DNA of 60,000 bases from Adiantum capillus-veneris (GCA_014529385.2 CM043970.1:60069523-60129522), one strand, 5' to 3'; numbered from the stretch's first letter, positions 1 to 12,022 are shown. Made by a program: numbers and translations. Notes: generated by a model not told the origin, from the letters alone.

Positions 1-87
1 GAGAGGGGAGGCTAATGGTAAAGAGGGTGAGAGAAAACCATGGAAGTTGCACTTTGAGTGAGGAATAGAGAGAAATTAGTGTGTATA

Positions 88-176
<89 letters not shown>

Positions 177-1180
177 AGAAGTAGGAAAGAAGATGAGAGA
201 AGACTATGGGTTACTTTGTGAGGAAAGTGCAGACTGGGGTACACAAAAAAAATCCTATCTCATCTGTGGTAGCTCCAAAAATTATCATAATCTTTGAGGT
301 GATATTCAGCTTTTGGTCCACATTTTGTCTTTTAGTCACCCTTGAGTGGAGATATATATAAACAATCCCACCAAAAAGCCTATTTCTCTTCACAAAAAAG
401 TCTTCAGTGGTCCCCCTTTTGGTGAATTTGCATGAGAGAATGACCTAATAGATTTCTAGAGGTTTGAAAACATGCATGGTTGTGGATTATACACAAATAT
501 AATATATGGATATAATGGGAAAAAACAGATTAGTATATAATTGATTCATGGAATCTAGAATAGTGTGAGTTGTATATAAAAAAATAAATAGATAAAAATA
601 TAGCAAATCAAATGAGGAGGGTCCTCATTTGTTTTTATTGATGTATATTTATTTACAAGAGATAAGACAAAATACCTGTAGAAAATAAGAATTTAGTGAA
701 AGGCAATGACTAATGGTGAAAGTTTTTTTTTAAAGGTTTTTTTTGGAGTGGATTCACACCAAAAATAAGAGAACCTTGCATGAAATGATTTTTTACAGAA
801 TACATGGTAAGAAAGATCATGGTAATGATGAGTAAATGTACATAGCATACTTAGATTAATAACACACACTTAGGTAGAAATATTTAAATAAATACTAAAA
901 TAATTTTTTAAAAACCTTATATTTAGGTCTTATATACAATAAAATACTTAAACACAAATGGATCATAATCTATTTTTATTTTTTATTTTTATTTATTTTA
1001 TTGGTTCAACTAACCCAATTACTAGCTAGCTGAGGGTTTTAAGGAGATATGAGGAAAGTCCCCTAACTCACACACGCCTATGTATAGTGAAAGGGTGAGG
1101 ATAACCATAGTGTTTGAGTGATTTTGATAGGGTGAGGTAGGTCACTATGGCAATTAAAGAGAGCCAAAAAACAGCTTTCA
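1..1180 (-). repeat. E1 3' LTR, cut by window start
   Basis: This stretch is repeated at 8709-9827 with scattered substitutions and small indels, including the GT tract, the sentence-like block around the TATA-poor AT-rich centre and the last 60 bases. The two copies flank a minus-strand gag-pol, so they are the LTRs of one element (E1) and this is the 3' copy. Read on the minus strand it starts TGAAAGCTG at 1180, directly after a polypurine tract (AGGGGAGGG, plus positions 1184-1193). Its outer end lies before base 1, so the target duplication cannot be examined. Several percent divergence between copies makes E1 clearly older than E2. Confidence 0.85.
92..175. repeat. (GT)n microsatellite in E1 LTR
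   Basis: An uninterrupted GT run of about 42 units. The sister LTR has the same tract at 8784-8816 but only about 16 units, so the tract has changed length since insertion. Confidence 0.95.
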
Positions 1181-2499
1181 TTAGCCCTCCCCTAAGATGA
1201 TGGTACAAACTGTAACATCATGAGGCATCTTTTCCGAAGAGACTGGTTCTAAGACCTGTGTGATTCGTGGTATCTTGACAAGATTTTCATAGTGTAGCTC
1301 CTTGTCATTTTGGCTTGGGTTACCCACATGCATCATGCAACAAAACTTACACGAGATAGTAGCTCTTTGACAATTATTTGGTAGATCCATTGGTAGAAGG
1401 CAACTCAAGTAGGGCTTTAGCCGATACCCGTTTACCTTCCTGGAGTGCTTTTTACCATTCAAATCCATGAGTTGCGGTAATAGCTTGAATTGAAGGCCTT
1501 TTTGACAATGTATGGTCCCTGCCATCTAGTTTCAAACTTGGCATCAAAATGATTATCAAGTCGATTGTCATACCTTAACACAAGATCTTCTTCCTTGATG
1601 ACTTTGTCCTTTAGTTTCTTGTCAAGCTTTTATTTTGCTTGTATAGTTTTCCTGTTATAGCACTCATAAGCTACTTCTCTTTTCCACTCAAGCTCAACCA
1701 AGGTAAGAAGTCGACCCATCCACGCTTCTTGATTATCTTGTGCCCCTTTGTCGTGAAGACTCATTGTTGGAATGTTAAGCTCAATTGGTTGCAAATCCTC
1801 TTGACCATACACCAAGTGAAATGGTGTGAACTCTGTGGCCTCCCTGTATGTGGTTCGATACGCCCACAAGGCACCATCCAAGAAGTCATCCCATAACTTT
1901 GTCTTGTTTTTCACTATCTTCATGCCTACAATGGCACCATTAGCCTTCTCCATCAAACCATTTGACTATGGGTAGTAGGGTGTGCTATGACGATGTAGAA
2001 TGTGAAGCTCTTCACATACTTCTGTGAGTAAACCCTTCTTGAACCCTAGACCATTATCAGAAACAATCTCCAGAGGTGTGTCAAATCTACAACAAATATT
2101 AGTGTAGACAAACCTAGTCATTGTTTTCTCATTTACCCTTGCCACACTTTGAGCCTCTACCCACCTAATCATGTAATCTACAGCCACTAGAATGTAGAGT
2201 TTACCATTTTTTGTTCTAGGTAGAGGACCCATAGCATCAATGTCCCACTTTTCAAAGGGTCCATTTGCAAGCACTATTTGCCTCGGACCATGCACCAACC
2301 TTCTATTTCCATTTACCTGACAGTTGTGACAGCTTTTACACCAATGTTGGACATCCATATGCAAGCTTGGCCAAACATACTCCGCAAGCAAAATATTCTT
2401 CACGGTTAATTCTTGGGCAAAATGACCACCACATGCCTCTTCATGAAAACCTTTTAGAATGGCTGGAATTTCTTCGATAGTTGGTTCTCTTCTGCACAC
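1181..2499 (-). pseudogene. E1 integrase (broken)
   Basis: Minus-strand integrase of E1. The N-terminal zinc-binding part is visible (HEEACGGHF, then CKSCHNCQ). It is followed by the catalytic core with the first Asp in WDIDAMGPL, the second in VSDNG and a Glu in the segment at 1956-1930 (MEKANG). The last part, 1525-1181, contains a KVNGYRLKPY block typical of the C-terminal end of plant gypsy integrases. The core is split near 1960 and again near 1630-1525 by stops or frame changes. No chromodomain is seen. It lies next to the 3' polypurine tract as expected for the last pol domain. Integrase joins element cDNA to chromosomal DNA in the nucleus; this copy cannot make it. Confidence 0.85.
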
Positions 2500-2556
2500 T
2501 TGATCCTTCCCTCTTCGATAGTTGGTACTCTTCTACACACTTAATCCTTCCCTCTT
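2475..2556. repeat. 41-bp tandem duplication
   Basis: The block beginning CGATAGTTGGT at 2475 recurs at 2516 with three substitutions. The period is 41 bases, not a multiple of three, so it breaks the frame between the second RNase H and integrase of E1. Confidence 0.75.
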
Positions 2557-3081
2557 TGATAGAGGGAGCCTTCTAGGAAAGAAACTTTCCTTCTTCATGA
2601 GTCTCCTCTTCTGAGATTTTGTGAAGTCCTGTGGAAACTCGCCCTCCAAAATGTAGTCAATAATGGGATCCAATGACTCCAATCCCTGGTATCTTGGTTG
2701 CTTGACAACTGCTGCCACCATGATGACCTGCACTTCTTTCTCAACACATGTAACTGCTTGTTGTGCAAGTAAATCAGCATCTTTATTTTATTTCCTAGGA
2801 ATATGATACAATTGTACTTCTTCAAATTGATTAAACAACCTACGGATGACATGAACCTTTGTCCTTGGGCTTTCATTCTTGCATACCAAAATGCCTAATA
2901 TTTGCTTCACAATGAGAAGTGCATCCCTCTTTACCATGAGACGTTGTATAGCTTGACTAATGTACATCTTCAAACCATGAAGTAGTATGTCATACTCTGC
3001 TTCACTGTTTCTAGTTGAACCTGGTAGATTGACCTTCTCTTTCATGACCACCTCTCCACTTGGGTTGAGCAACACTAGCAC
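2533..3081 (-). pseudogene. E1 second (archaeal-type) RNase H plus linker
   Basis: Minus-strand segment 3081-2788 reads GEVVMKEKVNLPGSTRNSEAEY, then a helix (HGLKMYISQAIQ), then VKRDALLIVKQI. The order of a beta hairpin, an (N)xEAEY helix and a (D)xxLxVxQ strand matches the archaeal-type RNase H that Tat-lineage plant elements carry between their own RNase H and integrase. The usual second Asp in GDS appears as KRD. The frame then shifts into 2733-2533, which is linker sequence before integrase. This extra domain, with the DGG-type protease upstream, places E1 in the Tat/Ogre side of the OTA clade (established lineage marker; assignment is inference). Confidence 0.75.
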
Positions 3082-3103
3082 TCCCCATGATTCCTATGGC
3101 TCA

Positions 3104-4672
3104 TCAAAAATCTCCACCAAAGAACAAGGTAAAAGCATTAGGAATGCTTTTTGGTGGTGGCAATGGTAGGGTCTTTACTTCAGGCACCTTAATCTCCTTC
3201 TCATGTACCCTATAAGTGAGAATCACTGCCAATTGTGCACGCACACTATCTTCTATTTTGAAAGAGTATTGAAACTCTTGCAACTCCATAATCCACTTTG
3301 AGATCCTAGTACTAAGATTCATTTGAGATGACACCCAAGGTAACAAATTTTTTTCTATGAGAATTACAAAAGCTTTTGGTAGCAAGTAGGATCTAAACTT
3401 TCTCACCGCAAACATGAGAGAAAGCATCATGAGTTTTGCTTCTGTGTAGCCTCTCTCCAAAGCATTCATGACCCTACTAGCAAAGTAGATTGGTCACATC
3501 CTAGTACTATGGGGATCTTGTTGTAATAAAACTGCACCAATTGTTTCCTTCCCAACACTAGAGCTAGCAAAAAATGTGTACTCCCAACAAGGAGGCATGA
3601 GTGTTGGTAGCTCTGAAAAAATGACTTTAATGTTACAAAAGTACTCTTCATGCTCATTAGACCATGCAAATTCTATTTGTTGTGTCAAATTTTTCAAAGG
3701 GTGAAATAAGTCTGAGGCTAAGTGAATGAAACGTGACATATACTTCACCTTTTGAATGAATGAGATGACCTCCTTAAGACTCTAGGGTGATGATAACTCA
3801 ATAAGAGTCTTTGCCTTTGAAGGATCCACTTCGATGCCTTTGTAAGAAACTTTGTGACCAAGCAAGATCACTTCATCCTCACCTATGTGGCACTTGTCGA
3901 GGTTGAGTTGACCTCCCATGTCATAGAGTTTCTTCAAACCCTCTTCTAACTTTTGTAGATGCAATAAAAACCCTAATGGACTGTCCAAAGAATGCTTGAA
4001 ACACCATGTTCATGAAGCGTTGGAAAGTTGCAGGAGCATTTGTCAGGCCAAATGGCATGACTCTAAAAGCATAACAACCCCAAGGAGTGATGAAGGTTGT
4101 TTTCAATTGATCCTCCAATGCGATACCTATTTGAAAGTAACATGAATAGACATCACACACAGTGTACTTCTTGTGACCAGCTACCTCATTTAGTATCTCA
4201 TTTGAAAGTAACATGAATAGACATCACACACAGTGTACTTCTTGTGACCAGCTACCTCATTTAGTATCTCATCCTGAAATGGGAGGGGAAAGTGATCTCT
4301 TTTTGTTGCTTCATTTAGTGGACGGTAATCCACACGCACCCTCCAGTTGTTGTTCTTCTTGGGAGTGACAACAACGGAAGAGACCGACTTTGAATTCTCC
4401 ACTGGATAAATAAAACCTATTGCTAGAATCTTTCTTACCTCCTTGAGTAAAGCCTGCTCCTTGATGACTCCTAGCCTTCATAGCTTTTGAGCCTTAGGTG
4501 TGGCCTCTAGCTTTAGCTTGATCTTGTGTTGAACATCATCTACTCCACGCACGTCTATGTAGTCTTTAGCAAAAATCCAAGAAAATTTCCTTAACACACC
4601 TTTGAACTCCTCTCTTTCATCCTTTGTAAGTGTTGTAGACAACATACCTTCTAACATTCCTTCATCTTTCAC
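3104..4672 (-). pseudogene. E1 reverse transcriptase and RNase H (broken)
   Basis: Minus-strand pol core in at least five frame segments. 4672-4478 is the pre-RT region (IFAKDYIDVRGV). 4402-4190 holds VDYRPLNEATKRDHFPLP. 4214-3921 holds TTFITPWGCYAFRVMPFGLTNAPATFQRFMN. 3988-3782 holds the thumb (LGHKVSYKGIEVDPSKAK). 3748-3466 and 3469-3104 hold the connection and RNase H (RGYTEAKLMMLSLMFAVRKF). The catalytic xxDD strand is lost in the frame change near 3960. A perfect 71-bp tandem duplication at 4131-4272 repeats part of the palm and shifts the frame. Reverse transcriptase copies element RNA into cDNA in cytoplasmic particles; this copy is dead. Confidence 0.85.
4131..4272. repeat. Perfect 71-bp tandem duplication in E1 RT
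   Basis: Bases 4131-4201 and 4202-4272 are identical. On the minus strand both encode NEVAGHKKYTVCDVYS in different frames. The duplication must be recent because no difference has accumulated although the rest of E1 is decayed. Confidence 0.95.
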
Positions 4673-5112
4673 ATTTGTTTCTCTTGGGAACCTACGTCCT
4701 CCAAACCTTGAAAATAGGTCTTTTGGTTGTTTGGATTAAACCTCACCCCCATGACTTCAATGGAAGACTCCTCTTCTGTAGTGCTACCGCTACCTTCTTC
4801 TTCTTAAGTGCTATCAGTCCACTCTTCCTCTGTCTCACTTTGAGATGATTCCTCATGGAGATCCTCTTGACGTTGTTCCTTCATGTCAAAGACAACCTTC
4901 TTATGATTGTCATTCCTGCAAATTAACTTTCCACTTTTCCAATCCTACAAAGCTCGCATTTTCATTAGCCATTAAATTGGGCACCCAAGGGTTCCCTTCA
5001 TGAGCTCTAGAAGCCATCGATGGTGTGGGTAAAGTTTGGTGTGCCCGTGTCGACAACAAACGGGGTTCGTCCCTCTTTTTTGTTATGAGTGACAAGAAGC
5101 ATATCATTCATA

Positions 5113-5688
5113 TTAAAAGACATTTTTACAAATGTCTACACACCTAGCCTTGCTATTGTTTTCCATTTTCACTTTGATTTCAAGTGTCTCATGGATGTGT
5201 ATGCCTAGTCTTTGCATAAGTCCTTCTTTCATGATGCAAATTTGTGCACCCCCATCCACTAGACCTTTCCTAACCAACCTTCCTTTGATGTAACAATCTA
5301 GCACAGGTGTAATATTCTCATTCATTTTAGCTTGTGCAATTTTTACAACAGGCACACTCTCTTTTACCTTTCTCCTAGTGCTAACTACCTTCGTTAAATC
5401 CCTCCTAGCTTGTGGGCATAATACAAGAAAATGAGGCCATGAGATATCAGGACCCTTACCTCTCATGTCTTCCAACAAGTTGCATGGAGCCATACCATGT
5501 CCAAGAGGAAAGTCTTGGAGGTTGATACGACGTTGATTCCTTTTGGCTTCCTTGGTCTCCTTCGCCTTCTTCTCTCGTCCATGGTCAATTTGTGACGTGG
5601 ATCCTTCTTTCTCCTTACCTTTTCCACGACCACGCTTGATTCCATTTGCTTCCATGTCAATCTCATTTGAATTTGTCACCTCTACCAC
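5113..5688 (-). pseudogene. E1 protease region
   Basis: A 191-residue minus-strand frame. The first half is basic and lysine-rich (GKGKEKEG, KETKEAKRNQRR). The second half is a retropepsin-like domain: a beta strand (VLDCYIKGRLVRKGLVDGGAQI) carrying D-G-G where active retropepsins have D-S/T-G, followed by LMQRLGIHIHETLEIKVKMEN. The DGG variant is common in plant OTA-clade elements. The domain runs off after about 75 residues, so the flap and the second conserved strand are missing or in another frame. Downstream 5107-4673 is low-information pol sequence before RT. Retropepsin would mature the Gag-Pol polyprotein. Confidence 0.7.
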
Positions 5689-6653
5689 ACATGCACATTT
5701 GGATCTGACAAAGGTGGAACTCCTTCCACTCCTTGTGGAAGTGGTCTTGCTCCATTTGGCCTTTGTCGCGGTTGTTGACTGGTTCCTTCACCTGCATTCA
5801 TCACTGGGTAATTCAAGTTAGGTCTCCCTGGGTCCCCACGGGGCCAAGGACAAGCATACATCCCATGTCCAGACTCTTCGCAATTCCAACATTGCAAAAT
5901 TCTCCTAGGTCATGGCTCTCGCTCATCGGCTTCCTTTGTTTGTCCCTTGGGACCTACTACTTATGTAAGGTGGATTGAAAAGTTGCTTAAGGATTCATTT
6001 AACTTTTCAATAACATCCGTTGCTACCTCAGGAATCTCTCTAGATGTTGACGCTTGCAATTTTCCCTTAGGTCTAGGACCCTCTATTGGAACTTCTTCTC
6101 TCACACACTTGAGTTTCCTATACTTCTTAACAGCCCTAGTTTCAGTTGCATCAAAGGTAGCAGGTGCACCCTCCTCGACTTTTATCTTGAGTGTGGGAAA
6201 GAGACCGGCTATGAACCTTTCCTTCTTTAAGAACTCTGCACCATCACCAGAGTTAGCAATATTTCTCAGCCATACAGCCCAAAGACATAGAAACTCTTGT
6301 TTATACATGTAGTAGTCATCTAAGTATTTTTGTTTGTGAGAAACGATGTCTTGCCATAGCTTTTGAGTGTTCTGGGGATCAATGAAATATCTCTTGAAAT
6401 GATCAACAACTTCCTTATAGTTTTCCTTAACATCATGAGATAGAGAGTCAAACCAAGTGCTAGCATCTTTTCTAATGACTACTTCAAACATTTCTAAGCA
6501 TTCAATATCTCCTATCAATCTCTATATGCGGCATGCCATTTTGAAATTAGCTAGAAATAGCTTAGCACCCTCGCCATGCTCTCCAAAAAGGATAGGATAT
6601 TCTGAAATTTTGTGTTGGGCCTCCATTGAATCAATTTCAAAGTGACAATACAT
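5682..6653 (-). pseudogene. E1 gag with zinc knuckle
   Basis: Minus-strand gag. The likely start is the ATG at 6653-6651 (MYCHFEIDSMEAQ), with an in-frame TAG near 6524. The frame then continues through the retrotransposon gag core (ASTWFDSLSHDVKENYKEVV to FIAGLFPTLKIKVEEG) to a stop at 5961. After that stop the same frame holds a zinc knuckle, CWNCEESGHGMYAC (CX2CX4HX4C), near 5890, then a Pro/Gly/Arg-rich tail. Gag forms the particle and the knuckle binds RNA. The frame moves at about 5690 into the protease frame. Two or more stops make this a pseudogene. Confidence 0.8.
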
Positions 6654-8330
6654 TTTTGTTTTTCTTTCTTAAAAAGACTTACACAATAATGTTTTCTAAA
6701 TTGCAATCTATTCTACAACAAAATAAAAATATGCACATCAAATGATCTATGATAATCAACAAGAGGCAGGATGACAGGGTTTGGTGATGCTAAAATTTCT
6801 CCTACTCTTTGGGCACCAAACATGAACACCATACGTTGTTGAAAATGGATTTTCCTACTAATTTCAATGTTTATTCTAATGTGTGGAGTGAAATGGAAGG
6901 GAAAAATCTCTATTCCTGGGCCATTATCCATGGCCTATGCATGTCCTAATGCTTAAAATAACGCAAAAATATTGACGTCTAAGCTAATATCGTACCTAAT
7001 GAGAGGCAAAATAAAAGGATTTACCGAAGTGCTTATCTCGACCAACCTAAGAGGACCTAAAATTCTACGAATTACACGTTGAAATTGCAGCTTAGTACTA
7101 ACAATTATGTGTATCTTTTGCCTTGCAATGGGAATGAAAGGATCATACAAACTCTTGCGATTCATGCAAGCTACTTGATTTCTCTAAAGGCTAAGTATTC
7201 ACAACAACCTACACAAGCCCTCCTCAGTGGGGCACAAAAATTGAGGTGGTCCGGGGCACGCAACAAGAGAGGCCACCTTTAAACACCCCTAAAGGCTCCC
7301 GTGCTACTCAAATGGGGTTGGGAAAACCACAAACAAGAGAAACCACAACAAACCCACAGCCAACAACAAGTGAAGGGGCACCACCTAGTTAGAGAGTGAA
7401 CTAGGACGCCGAAGAGAAGAATCCCTAAGTAATACAAGCAAGAAGGAGGGGTACACTAACACTAATATCAATGCTACAAATACGCACACCAAACACCTAG
7501 AGAGAGAGAGAGAGAGATCTGTGCAAGAATTAAGATTCACTTTAAATGATTGACGCGGGTGTATAAACAGCTTGGAGGAGAGTCAAGAGACACAATTAAG
7601 TTTGATGATGTTGCCATCTACACATTACCTTAGGTTTATGGGAACCCTCTCACCATACAACCCTCTTATAATGTTTTCCCAAGCAACAAAAAACAAACAC
7701 AAGAGCTCTTGAATCACATACAAACAAATACTACAAAAGAATCTCAAAATGAAAACGCGTCATCTTAAACCAAACGAGATGAGGTTGCCAAGCATGAATT
7801 GGAGAGACTCAAGAGAGTTTTGAACCGTGGTAGCCCCCAACTTATTGATTCAATTTATGTGCAAGAGTAGGTACAACTTTGATTGGAAGTTATGAATCAC
7901 TCACTCCCTTGCAATGCTACAACTAGCTCAAAGAAGCTTTCCTATACACCACAAGTAATTGTGTATAGAGAGCACACTCTCTCTCCCTACAACTAAGATG
8001 GAGAATGGTACACTCAAAGTAGTGAGAAATAGTGTAGAAATCATGCCATTTAGAAAGGGAAAAGGGATCTATTTATAGGTGAAGAGAGCCCTTATTAGAA
8101 TTATCTCCTGATCAACATTTACATAGAAAACCGTGTTTATGAAATTTTTTATATGTTCTTACGAGAGTGGGGCTCTCTTCTCTCTTGAGTCACATGGATG
8201 TGGACTGAAGAGGAGAGAATTATTGAGGTGAAATAGAGAATATTCTAGAGAGGTGAGTGATTTTTGTGTGAGGTTGCCTACTCAACGTAGAGTAGAGTGG
8301 GTGCAATTTACAAGAAACGGTTAACAATTA
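6654..8330 (-). other. E1 leader and unresolved inner LTR edge
   Basis: The sequence between gag and the part of the 5' LTR that can be matched to the left copy. No primer binding site is recognisable, so the LTR/leader boundary is not placed. It holds two diverged copies of one unit (6713-6931 and 6953-7165, described separately). 7300-8330 is AT-rich with a short GA run at 7500-7517, and I see no gene in it. Confidence 0.5.
6713..7165 (-). repeat. Two diverged repeats with protein-level similarity
   Basis: The minus-strand frames 6931-6713 and 7165-6953 align over about 53 residues at roughly half identity. They share blocks such as NPxILPL and SxDVxIF at the same spacing. At nucleotide level the two are hard to align, so the similarity is clearer as protein. 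They could be a duplicated leader peptide unit; no function is recognised. Confidence 0.55.
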
Positions 8331-8708
8331 ATGTCAGCAATCGCTAGAAAAAGTTAGTAATATAGTTACAATGGGTAGAATGACTTGAAGGATGAGAAAA
8401 GAGGGGTGAATGAGATGGGTGTACCCTTGAGATGGTGAATCCTTGAGGAATCTTGGACTCACCCTTGCGTAGATTGTCAAAATTGATTGTCGTTCTCCTT
8501 CTTCTTCTTTCCACGCCGCCGCCATAGTCGAATCACCACAAAGAGAATGAGGGTTTTGCTGATAAAAAAACCGTCCATTTTCAGAGATTAAGTATGGTTA
8601 GGTTGCTAATTTTTTATGCATTCTTGAAAGGGTAGAATAAAATTGTAATATGGGAGTAATAGAAAGAGATATGGAGAGGTAGAGCTTCAAAAGAGAGCTA
8701 TGGGTGTG

Positions 8709-8782
8709 AGAGGGGAGGCTGATGGTGAAGAGGGTGAGAGAAAACCATGGAAGTTGCAGGTTTGACTGAGGAATAGATAGAA

Positions 8783-8818
<36 letters not shown>

Positions 8819-9827
8819 GAAAGAAGATGAGAGAAGACTATGGGTTACTTTGTGAGGAAAGTAGGTAGACTGGGGTCCACACAAAAAAAAATCCTATTTC
8901 ACCGGTGGTAGCTCCAAAAATTATCAAAATTTTTGAGATGATTATTTAACTCTTGGTCCACATTTTGTCTTTTAGTCACCGCTTCAAATTCGGAGTGGAG
9001 ATGGATATAAACAATCCCACGAAAATACCTATTGTCTTTAGTGGCCCCCCTTTTGTTGAATTTTCATAAGGCCCCAAAGGTGAGCCCCTCCTTGCATGAG
9101 AGCATGACCTAATAGATTTATAGAGGTTTGAAAACATGCATGGTTGTGGATTATGCACAAATATAATATATGGATATGATGAAAAAAAACAGATTAGTAT
9201 ATAATTAATTCATGGAACCTAGAATAGTGTTAGTTGTATATACAAAAAATAAATATATAAAAATATAGCAAATCAAATGAGGAGGGTCCTCATTTGGTTT
9301 TATTGATGTATATTTATTAACAAGAGATAAGAAAAAATACCTATAGAAAATAAGAATTTAGTTGACTGATGGTGAAAGGTATTTTTTAAAGGTTTTTTCT
9401 TGGAGTGGATTCACACAAAAAATAAGAGAATATTGCATCATATGATTTTTTATAGAATACATGGTAAGAAAAAACATGGTAATGGTTAGTAAATATACAT
9501 AGCATACTTAGGTAAATAACACACACCTAGGTAGAAATATTTAAATAAATACCAAAATAATTATCAAAAATCCCTATATTTAGGCCCTATATACAATAGA
9601 ATACTTAAACACAAATGGGCCATAATATATTTTTATCTTTTATTTTTTTGGTTCAACTAGCCCAATTACTAGCTAGCTGAGGGTTTTAAGGAGATATGGG
9701 GAAAGTCCCCTAACTCACACACTCCTATGTACAATGAAAGGGTGAGGATAACCATAGTGTTTGAGTGATTTTGATAGGGTGAGATAGCTCAGTATGGCAG
9801 TTAAAGAGAGCCAAAAACTGGTTGTCA
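8709..9827 (-). repeat. E1 5' LTR (supported part)
   Basis: Matches 1-1180 along its whole length; on the minus strand it begins TGACAACCAG at 9827. It probably continues left of 8709 (the sister copy is outside the window there), perhaps to about 8330. The outer flank is 9828 onward. Contains a GT tract at 8784-8816. Confidence 0.8.
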
Positions 9828-10689
9828 ACATATAGACTTAGCTATGCACAAGTCCTTTGTCTAGACTTCTATAAAAAACCCTATGTCAATTGAAAATCTA
9901 TCCTTGCTTTGCAATACATGCCCGCCCTCTAACTAGGTACTCTTGCTAGTAGGGATATTTTTACACATCGAGCCACACATATAATCCACATAGAAAAAAA
10001 TCAATAACACCATCCACATCATGTTCTACATCATCCTCATATGCATGCACTTCTTCCACAATAGACATAGGCTCCTACTCCTGCTCATATGTATCATATA
10101 ATATATCCATGATATCATGTGTAGTAGTCAAATCAAAACAAGCATCTTTTATCATACTCAAAGATTCTTTCCATACTTGTTGATAGTCCCCACACACACA
10201 CTATCCCTCTGTGAGAATCACAAAACAACAAGCATCTTCATTAACATCCTCACTTGGGTTGCTAATGGCATAGCCATTAGCTTTAGGCATCTCTAAGAAA
10301 TCTTCATTGGCTCTAGTTTTGACTCATGATGGCCCTTCAACTTAAATGGATTCCCCCAAATGAGATTACATCTACTAAAAGACATGCATCTTTATATGCT
10401 TCTAGCTTTGCACAAACCTATCTCCAAAGTTCTTCATAATTTGGTGCCTACTCATCCTTGTGCCCCATTTCCTTTGCCATATACCCGTCAATTGTATGCA
10501 AAGCTGCTACTTTAAAATATTCCCAAGAGTCATTATATTCCCTAGCAAGATCTTCCACATATTCATTTAAATTTGGAATACCAACTACACAAATGACTAT
10601 ACCATAAGTTCCCCTGGTATCCATCAAATCATAGTATTCAAAAATACTGCACTCAACATACATAGCATGTGATGATGTTCTATGTTGAT
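9828..10689. other. Unassigned sequence
   Basis: No recognisable domain. The minus strand has a short frame at 10663-10448 rich in acidic and aromatic residues (VEDLAREYNDSWEYFK) and broken acidic frames to its left. It resembles the low-complexity part of a decayed gag, but I cannot name it. Confidence 0.3.
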
Positions 10690-11411
10690 ATGGTTGTCCT
10701 ATGGAAATAGTTTCAAATCAAGGAACTCATTCCATAAATAATATTATTCAAATCCTAACTCAAATATTTTCCATCAAGCATCAAAATTCAATGCCTTGCT
10801 ATCCTAGATGCAATGTGCAAGCTAAGAGTAGCAACAAGACTATCAATGCCTTCTTGACTAAGATAGGGGGGCCACAACTAGGATGAGAAGCTTTAGATAG
10901 GACTATGGGCATACCAAATAGCATACAAGATTACAACTGGCATGAAACCGTTCAGAATGGTGTATGGATCAAAGGCAGTGGAATTTGTTGTTCCCAGCCT
11001 CATACTTGCAATAGAAAACGATATGGATTTTAATCTGAATCTGGAGTAGAGACTCGATGAATTGTTGCACCTACATGAAATCAGGCAAAGAGTGATGATG
11101 GAGTAGAAGGTAGTTCAACAAAGAAGAAAATACTAGCATGATAGCAAGTTGAAGATGAGGGAGTTCCAGGATCAATCTAAGATAGGACCCAAGAAGCCCA
11201 ACCTAAAAATAGCATGGTCAGGATCCTATGAGTTCAATTGGGTGTTATACAATGGAACAATGAGACTAAAAGATCTAATTGGACTAATGCTACCCGGTGT
11301 ATATAATGGGGTCAAGATAAAGCTTTACTATTCAGCACCCCAAACACAATTGATTCAATTATCAGACATATCAGATTCAAAAACTCAGTTTATGAATTTA
11401 TTATTTATGGC
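10690..11411 (+). pseudogene. Decayed gypsy integrase fragment
   Basis: Plus-strand frames recall the integrase core. EIVSNQGTHSINNIIQ occupies the place of the VSDNGTHFIN strand, and SSNKTINAFLTKI that of the ESTNKT helix. Out-of-frame residues near 10915-11000 look like AYKITTGMKPFRMVYG and FVVPSL. The last frame (11149-11411) matches the C-terminal tail after integrase. The catalytic Asp and Glu are replaced (Asn, Ser). E2 is inserted at its right edge. It is an old remnant, separate from E1 (opposite strand). Confidence 0.7.
11407..11411. repeat. E2 target site duplication, left copy
   Basis: ATGGC directly before the LTR start TGTTAACCC; the same five bases follow the element at 25401-25405. 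Confidence 0.85.
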
Positions 11412-12000
11412 TGTTAACCCTCGTGGCTCACGGACACCCTATCGCCTACGACGGACACTGTAACCGTATTATTTATTTAAGTAGAGTCAAGCACCGGGCT
11501 TGTCGGTCCAATAGGGAAAGGTAGAGTGATCGCCGATGAGAGGCGCACTCTAACACGAAAATGCTAGGGTTAGTTGGCTAAGCATGGGCGCCCAAGTGTG
11601 AATGGGGTGAGCTCACATAAAGCCAATTAAACCTAAAATTGAGTCATTCTCTCATTGTGCAATAGAAGCTGCTCTTGCTCCATCTCCACCTTCTCCTTCA
11701 CCATCTCCTTGTGTGCGTGCGTGTGTGAGAGAGAGAGAGAGAGAGAGTGTGAGAGTGTGTGTGCGATCGAGCGTTGCGGCGGCACGACGGCGGGGAGGCG
11801 GTTGAGCGCGGCGTAGCGGCGTCTCCCTCTTCTTCGCGGCGAGGAATCCACCACGAAGGCGAGCGTAGAGCGGTGAGTGACACACCCTTTGCTCTCTTGA
11901 GCTTGCTAGTTTAGGCTTGTTGTGTGCTTGGAGCCATTTGTGGCTCGCACACGGTGTATTGGCAAGTCCCTTGCTTCGACAATGCGGGAAGGAGCGCACA
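11412..12000 (+). repeat. E2 5' LTR
   Basis: Starts TGTTAACCCTCG and ends near GGAGCGCACA; about 589 bases. Matches 24144-24726 almost exactly. It contains short GT/GA runs (11712-11762) and a GC-rich 3' part (CGGCGGCACGACGGCGGGG). Long frames on its minus strand are translations of this GC-rich and simple-repeat sequence, not genes. Confidence 0.92.
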
Positions 12001-12004
12001 TTTT

Positions 12005-12022
12005 TGGCGCCGCTGCCGGGGA
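12005..12022 (+). other. E2 primer binding site
   Basis: TGGCGCCGCTGCCGGGGA lies a few bases after the LTR end. It corresponds to the 3' end of plant tRNA-Asp as used by Athila-type elements (from knowledge of that family), with one C for T difference. It primes minus-strand DNA synthesis. Confidence 0.85.

Noticed and set aside
58-297. Frame encoding a long Cys-Val repeat
   Set aside because: It is only the translation of the GT microsatellite in the E1 LTR.
10448-10663. A host gene fragment on the minus strand
   Set aside because: Short, no known motif, and flanked by broken acidic frames like decayed gag; left unassigned.
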